Notes under the pieces: generated by a model
Told to the model about the DNA's origin: nothing
The model's database searches: none
What the model saw: only the letters and a program-made list of their open reading frames with translations
Made by a program: the position numbers and the translations under genes
Shown: positions 5,194 to 8,503 of the stretch, piece by piece
How the letters are laid out: each line of letters starts with the position of its first letter
Position numbering within the stretch: the stretch's first letter is position 1
NCBI GenBank assembly: GCA_030146405.1
Contig: JASLBS010000265.1
Span: forward strand, 1 to 8,503
Source of the DNA: Arthrobacter sp.
GTDB lineage: Bacteria > Actinomycetota > Actinomycetes > Actinomycetales > Micrococcaceae
Length of the DNA: 8,503 bases
Reading direction: 5' to 3'

Positions 5194-6261
5194 ATGGTCC
5201 AGGCCGACAAGTTGCTCCAGATCAGTCGTATCTACGTCGAACCGGCCGCAGCGGAGTTGCAGCGCGGCAAGGACATCCTCGCGCGGTGGCCGGAGGCCGA
5301 CGTCGTCGAGGTCGCGAGCCACTGGCGCATCCCCGAGCTGAGTGGGGACGAGGCCAATGTACGGCGCTGGGTGCGGATCAAGACCGAGGCGCTCATCATC
5401 GGCGTCAAGAAGTCGCTGACGGCCAAGCCCAACGGCAGGTCCGCGGACTTCATCGCGCCCTCCACCGCGAACGGCTGCGCGATGGCGTGCGCCTACTGCT
5501 ACGTCCCGCGCCACAAGGGGTACAGCAACCCCATCACGGTGTTCGCCAACATCGACCAGATCAGCGGTTACCTCGAGCGGCACGTGGCACGGCAGGGATT
5601 CAAGCTCGAACCCAACCAGTGTGATGAGCAGGCATGGGTGTACGACATCGGCGAGAACAGTGACTGCTCCGTGGACGCCCTCGTCAGCGACAACGTGCAG
5701 GACCTCGTCGAGCTCTACCGGGACCTGCCCACGGCCAAGCTGTCCTTCGCCACCAAGTACGTGAACCGGGACATGCTCTCCTGGGACCCGCAGCAGCGCA
5801 CACGGATCCGCTTCTCCCTCATGCCCGAGAAGCTCGCCCGGACGGTGGACGTCCGCACCACGCCCGTCGCGGAGCGGATCGCAGCCATCAATGATTTCGT
5901 GGACGCCGGGTACGAGGTGCACGTCAACTTCTCACCCGTGATCATCACGCCCGGCTGGCAGGAGGAGTGGCGTGAGCTCTTCGCCCAACTCGACGCCGCC
6001 CTGTCACCCGCCGCGAAGCAGCAGCTCGCCGCGGAGGTCATCTTCCTCACCCACAACCAGCAACTCCACGAGGTGAACCTCGGCTGGCACCCGCAGGCGG
6101 AGGAGATCCTCTGGCGGCCGGACCTGCAGGAGACCAAGCAGTCCCAGAACGGTTTCACGAACGTCCGTTACATCGCCTACGAGAAGCGCGGCTATCTCGA
6201 TGCCTTCCTCAGGTTGGTGGGGAAGGATCTCCCGTACTGCCGCATCCGCTACGCGTTCTGA
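5194..6261 (+). CDS. Spore photoproduct lyase family radical SAM protein
   Basis: A 355-aa protein close in length to Bacillus SplB (about 342). The radical SAM motif is CAMACAYC, with C95, C99 and C102 (CX3CX2C) expected to bind a [4Fe-4S] cluster that cleaves S-adenosylmethionine. SPL-like blocks follow: WVYDIGENSD (148-157), KLSFATKYVNRD, TRIRFSLMPEKL, DAGYEVHVNFSPVI, GWQEEWRELFAQL, and EVIFLTHNQQLHE. Classical SPL repairs the thymine dimer spore photoproduct using a Cys (C141 in B. subtilis) as hydrogen donor. Aligned from memory, that position falls on E154 here, with C143 and C158 nearby, so the chemistry may differ. ATG 5194 is the only plausible start: no in-frame start codon lies just upstream, and GAAGGG (5184-5189) precedes it by a short 4 nt. 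The host lineage suggested by the sequence does not form endospores. The family is secure; the substrate is unknown. Confidence 0.9.
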   Translation: MVQADKLLQISRIYVEPAAAELQRGKDILARWPEADVVEVASHWRIPELSGDEANVRRWVRIKTEALIIGVKKSLTAKPNGRSADFIAPSTANGCAMACAYCYVPRHKGYSNPITVFANIDQISGYLERHVARQGFKLEPNQCDEQAWVYDIGENSDCSVDALVSDNVQDLVELYRDLPTAKLSFATKYVNRDMLSWDPQQRTRIRFSLMPEKLARTVDVRTTPVAERIAAINDFVDAGYEVHVNFSPVIITPGWQEEWRELFAQLDAALSPAAKQQLAAEVIFLTHNQQLHEVNLGWHPQAEEILWRPDLQETKQSQNGFTNVRYIAYEKRGYLDAFLRLVGKDLPYCRIRYAF

Positions 6262-6305
6262 CGCCGGCGAAGTGACAGGTCCTGACGCGGGCGCAGTGGC
6301 AGGGC
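6258..6305. repeat. 24-bp imperfect tandem duplication at the SPL-family stop codon
   Basis: Units 6258-6281 and 6282-6305 are directly adjacent and identical at 20 of 24 positions; both begin CTGACGC. The first unit contains the stop TGA (6259-6261), and the second repeats that TGA in the same frame, since 24 nt is eight codons. It looks like an old slippage duplication. No hairpin terminator is evident after this gene. Confidence 0.6.
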
Positions 6306-6330
6306 CGGTCACCGAACGGCGGTACATTGT

Positions 6331-6338
6331 TCACGTGA
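6331..6338. promoter_or_regulatory. TCACGTGA palindrome upstream of the DUF2071 gene
   Basis: A perfect 8-bp palindrome 52 nt before ATG 6391, just downstream of TACATT (6323-6328), a possible -10 hexamer without a clear -35. The placement would suit an operator over a transcription start. This is weak evidence from symmetry and position only. Confidence 0.25.
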
Positions 6339-6377
6339 TTCCAACCCTTGCACGGCCCCTCGCCCCGCTGCTGCTGT

Positions 6378-6382
6378 GGAAG
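6378..6382 (+). promoter_or_regulatory. Ribosome binding site fixing the DUF2071 start
   Basis: GGAAG lies 8 nt before ATG 6391. The in-frame GTG at 6376 overlaps this site and has no Shine-Dalgarno of its own, so ATG 6391 is preferred. Confidence 0.55.
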
Positions 6383-6390
6383 CCGTCCTG

Positions 6391-7140
6391 ATGGCTCCTG
6401 ATCACCGGAGGGTGGCAGGCTGGCATCTCGCCCCCGCGCTGCCGCGCCCCGTCATCATGGACCAGTACTGGGCGGATGCGGTGTTCCTGCACTGGCGGAT
6501 AGCTCCCGCGGCCGTGGCCCGCTACATGCCGCCCGGCGTCGTGCCCGACGAGGTGGACGGGTCCTCCTGGGTAGGGCTGATCGGGTTCCGGATGATCGGG
6601 GCAGGGCTCGGCAGGGGACTGCCCGTGCCGTACTTCGGCTCCTTCATCGAGGTCAACGTCCGGCTCTATTCACGTGGTCCGGACGGCACCCGCGGGGTCG
6701 TTTTCGTGACCCTCGACGCCTCGCGCCTGGCCGTGGTCCTCGCGGCCCGCGCCGGCGGTATCCCCTATGTCTGGTCGAGGTGCTCGGCCGACACGGAAGG
6801 TACGGGCCCCGAGCGGGAGTACGGGTACGACGTCGTCCGGTTTCGGCGGCAGGCCGCCTCGCGCTTCGCCGTGCGGCCCGATCCGAGCCGGATCGCGGAC
6901 GACGCCGTGTCCCTCGAACTCACCGCGCGGTTCGGGTTGCACAGCACCTTGGGCAACCGCACGCTGTACATCCCGAACACCCATTCTCCGTGGCCACTCC
7001 ACCCGGGAACCGTGACGGAACTCGACGACGGCCTGCTCGGTGCGGCGGGACTCCCCGTGATGGGCCCGCCCGATTCGGTGCTGTTCTCCCCCGGCGTGCA
7101 GACGCAGTTCGGGAAGCCCCGCGTGGTGCCGCGCGGCTGA
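6391..7140 (+). CDS. YqjF/DUF2071 family protein
   Basis: A 249-aa protein of the YqjF/DUF2071 family (acetoacetate-decarboxylase-like fold by family knowledge), whose biochemical role is not established. Diagnostic blocks are in order: VFLHWRIAPAAVARYMPPG (31-49), DEVDGSSWVGLIGFRM (53-68), PYFGSFIEVNVRLYS (80-94) and GVVFVTLDASRLAVVLAAR (102-120), then GGIPYVWSR. The C-terminal half carries LTARFGLHSTLGNRTLYIPN and the VLFSPGVQTQFGKPRVV ending. It is about the family's usual length. There is no signal peptide or membrane segment. It is preceded by 129 nt after the SPL-family gene on the same strand, and the intervening TACATT and palindrome may mark its own promoter. It converges with the minus-strand SDR gene, 52 nt away. 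The family assignment is firm. Confidence 0.88.
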   Translation: MAPDHRRVAGWHLAPALPRPVIMDQYWADAVFLHWRIAPAAVARYMPPGVVPDEVDGSSWVGLIGFRMIGAGLGRGLPVPYFGSFIEVNVRLYSRGPDGTRGVVFVTLDASRLAVVLAARAGGIPYVWSRCSADTEGTGPEREYGYDVVRFRRQAASRFAVRPDPSRIADDAVSLELTARFGLHSTLGNRTLYIPNTHSPWPLHPGTVTELDDGLLGAAGLPVMGPPDSVLFSPGVQTQFGKPRVVPRG

Positions 7141-7147
7141 TCGTGTC

Positions 7148-7171
7148 CGTGTGCTCGAGACGTGGCACACG
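7148..7171. terminator. Hairpin between convergent DUF2071 and SDR genes
   Basis: CGTGTGC (7148-7154) pairs perfectly with GCACACG (7165-7171) around a 10-nt loop. It lies in the 52-nt gap between two convergent stop codons, starting 8 nt after the DUF2071 stop. No T-run follows on either strand, so the assignment as a shared terminator rests on location and the 7-bp stem. Confidence 0.45.
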
Positions 7172-7192
7172 ATGGCGCCGGGACCTTCGACC

Positions 7193-7891
7193 TCAGTCCA
7201 GGGAGATGCCGGACGGCCGGATGCTGAGGGTCTCGATCGTCGATTCCCGTGTGGCGTCGACCGCGAGCCGCACGGCCCTCGCCACCTGATCGGGTCGGAT
7301 CCAGGCGGCGGGCTCGTACTCCTTGCCCTCCCAGGTGTGCAGTTCCTCCTGCATGTCGGTGGCCACCCGGCCCGGGTGGATCGAGCTGACGCGCACGCCG
7401 TGCTGCCGTTCCTCCTCGCGGAGGGCATCGGTGAGGGCGCGGAGCGCGAACTTGGTGCCGCTGTAGACGGCCGATCCCGCTCCTGAGGTGTACCCGGAAC
7501 CACTGTTGATGGCGATCACCTGGCCCTTGGCGGACCGCAGGGCAGGGAGCAGTGCGCGGGTCAGGGACGCGACGGCGAACACGTTGACCTCGAAGCTCTC
7601 ACGCCAGGCGTCGTCGGACAGGTCGGCCACGCCGCCCATCCTGAGGATCCCCGCGGAATGGATCAGGACGTCGAGACGGGGGATGCCCGCGACGGCCGCG
7701 GCCACCTGACCGGCGTCGCGCAGTTCGGCTGCGAACGGCTCGGCGGAGGGGAACGACGACGACAGCTCGGCGAGGGCTGTCAGGTCGCGTCCGCCGAGGA
7801 GCAGGTGGTGCGTGGCGCCCAGCTCGTCGGCGATGGCGCGGCCGATGCCGCGGGACGCGCCGGTGATGAGGGCGACGGGATTCGATGACAT
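7193..7891 (-). CDS. Short-chain dehydrogenase/reductase (SDR)
   Basis: A 232-aa classical SDR, cytoplasmic and NAD(P)-dependent, slightly shorter than the usual 250. The cofactor-binding TGASRGIG is at 10-17, with GGRDL at 33-37; the Arg after the Gly-rich loop and R35 favour NADP(H). HSAG at 78-81 replaces the usual NNAG. The catalytic tetrad is N103 (EVNVFA), S130 (INSGSG), Y143 and K147 (YSGTK). HPGRVATDM (172-180) is the usual block after the active site. The short substrate loop EELHTWEGKEYEPAAW follows it. The start ATG at 7891 has AGGGTG about 6 nt upstream. TAGGGT, which also matches a TANNNT -10, sits 7 nt before the ATG, so a leaderless transcript is conceivable. The gene converges with DUF2071. 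The family is certain; the substrate is unknown. Confidence 0.95.
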   Translation of the reverse strand: MSSNPVALITGASRGIGRAIADELGATHHLLLGGRDLTALAELSSSFPSAEPFAAELRDAGQVAAAVAGIPRLDVLIHSAGILRMGGVADLSDDAWRESFEVNVFAVASLTRALLPALRSAKGQVIAINSGSGYTSGAGSAVYSGTKFALRALTDALREEERQHGVRVSSIHPGRVATDMQEELHTWEGKEYEPAAWIRPDQVARAVRLAVDATRESTIETLSIRPSGISLD

Positions 7892-7967
7892 GGCTTCACC
7901 CTAACAACGCGTGGGATGTCCCGTGCGTCGCGTCCGGGCAGGGACGTCGGCACCACGCTCGGGAACG

Positions 7968-8004
7968 TGAACGCCCGCGCCCCGGAAGGAGGCGCGGGCG
8001 TTCA
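7968..8004 (-). terminator. 14-bp-stem terminator after the second AKR gene
   Basis: Nt 7968-7981 and 7991-8004 are perfect 14-nt inverted repeats with a 9-nt loop and a nearly all-GC stem. The hairpin starts 16 nt after the AKR stop (8020) on the minus strand. No T-run is present, as is typical of strong GC-rich actinobacterial terminators. It isolates the AKR from the SDR gene on the same strand. Confidence 0.75.
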
Positions 8005-8019
8005 GCCGGAGTGGAGCGC

Positions 8020-8503
8020 TCAGTCGGTGCTGGACAGGGCGCTGATCTCCTCGTCCGTGAGCTTCAGCTCCGAGGCCTGCGCCGAGTCGGTGATGCTCTC
8101 GGGGCGGGATGCGCCGGGGATGGGGATCACGGTGGGGGCGAGGGCAAGTTCCCAGGCGAGGCAGATCTGCTGCGGGCTCACTCCGTGCTTGTCCGCGACC
8201 TCCTTGAACGGTATGAACTGCTCGCCGAGGTCACTCGCCTTCGCGATGCCGCCGAGCGGGCTCCACGGCAGGAAGGCGATGTTGTTCTCGCCGCAGTACC
8301 GCAGCTCGTCCTCGCTGGACCGGAAGGCGGGGGAGAACTGGTTCTGGACGGACACCAGCTTCCCACCGAGGATCTCGTTGGCCTGCTTGATCTGGTCCAC
8401 GGTGGCGTTCGAGATACCCGCCATGCGGATCACGCCTTCGTCGAGCAGGTCCTTCAGGGCGCCGATCGACTCCTCGTAGGGAACGTCGGGATCGGGCCGG
8501 TGG
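8020..8503 (-). CDS. Aldo/keto reductase, C-terminal half (5' end outside window)
   Basis: The last 160 residues of a second NADPH-dependent aldo/keto reductase, read from the right edge of the window; the first ATG inside (8433) is an internal codon. The first visible residues are HRPDPDVPYEES, in which the opening His is very probably the catalytic-tetrad His of the LHRPDP motif. Then come LLDEGVIRMAGISNATVDQI (20-39), VQNQFSPAFR (52-61), FLPWSPLGG (77-85) and GVSPQQICLAWEL (107-119). The cofactor-binding IPIPGASRPESI (126-137) ends the barrel, with an Arg for the NADPH phosphate. The catalytic Asp, Tyr and Lys are outside the window. A 14-bp hairpin terminator follows the stop. The spacing of 128 nt and that hairpin separate it from the SDR gene. 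Confidence 0.93.
   Translation of the reverse strand, partial: HRPDPDVPYEESIGALKDLLDEGVIRMAGISNATVDQIKQANEILGGKLVSVQNQFSPAFRSSEDELRYCGENNIAFLPWSPLGGIAKASDLGEQFIPFKEVADKHGVSPQQICLAWELALAPTVIPIPGASRPESITDSAQASELKLTDEEISALSSTD

Noticed and set aside
5053..5922. Minus-strand open frame (289 codons) opposite the SPL-family gene
   Set aside because: The plus strand carries clear radical SAM motifs; the antisense frame has no recognisable domain and is a GC-skew shadow.
2348..6261. A combined DNA-repair island of the UDG-like and SPL-family genes
   Set aside because: The genes are 2.2 kb apart, separated by three minus-strand genes and terminators, so a shared operon or system is not supported.
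6670..7503. Minus-strand open frame (277 codons) spanning the DUF2071 and SDR genes
   Set aside because: It crosses two well-supported genes in a non-coding frame and has no domain features.
1..8503. CRISPR array, defence system, transposon or biosynthetic cluster
   Set aside because: No regularly spaced repeats, nuclease/helicase sets, transposase, integrase or carrier-protein enzymes are present; the oxidoreductases fall into separate transcription units.

Overview
The window is a high-GC stretch of ordinary-looking chromosome whose third codon positions are almost all G or C. GC bias, codon use and protein types together suggest an actinobacterium, most likely an Arthrobacter-like Micrococcaceae member; this is inference, as no rRNA or taxonomic marker gene is present. 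There is no tRNA, CRISPR array, transposase, integrase or phage gene.

Layout. (1) Nt 1-1988, plus strand: the C-terminal part of a Gfo/Idh/MocA NAD(P)-dependent oxidoreductase, a strong intergenic hairpin, and a six-motif TolB/PD40-type beta-propeller protein. They read like a small sugar- or polyol-related operon. (2) Nt 1989-2347: 359 nt with no gene I can support. (3) Nt 2348-2992: a uracil-DNA-glycosylase-superfamily protein with a TTG start. (4) Nt 2993-3136: two consecutive hairpins between convergent genes, the second a perfect 20-bp stem around one central base. (5) Nt 3137-4966, minus strand: three genes, namely an unrecognised 120-aa helical protein with an AT-richer leader, an aldo/keto reductase and an unrecognised 74-aa protein. 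(6) Nt 5194-6261, plus strand: a spore-photoproduct-lyase-family radical SAM protein, divergent from the 74-aa gene. (7) Nt 6391-7140, plus strand: a YqjF/DUF2071 protein. (8) Nt 7193-7891, minus strand: a short-chain dehydrogenase. (9) Nt 8020-8503, minus strand: the C-terminal half of a second aldo/keto reductase, cut by the window edge and followed by a 14-bp-stem hairpin.

Functional picture. Most genes encode NAD(P)-dependent oxidoreductases (Gfo/Idh/MocA, two AKRs, an SDR) from separate transcription units. Two genes have DNA-repair ancestry: the UDG-like protein and the SPL-family radical SAM protein. They are 2.2 kb apart and not in one operon. I see no convincing new multi-gene system. 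The items most worth a second look are the SPL-family protein, which has the radical SAM cysteines but apparently Glu where Bacillus SPL has its catalytic Cys; the UDG-like protein with atypical motifs; and the leader of the 120-aa gene, which holds a terminator-like hairpin too close to the start codon to leave room for a downstream promoter.
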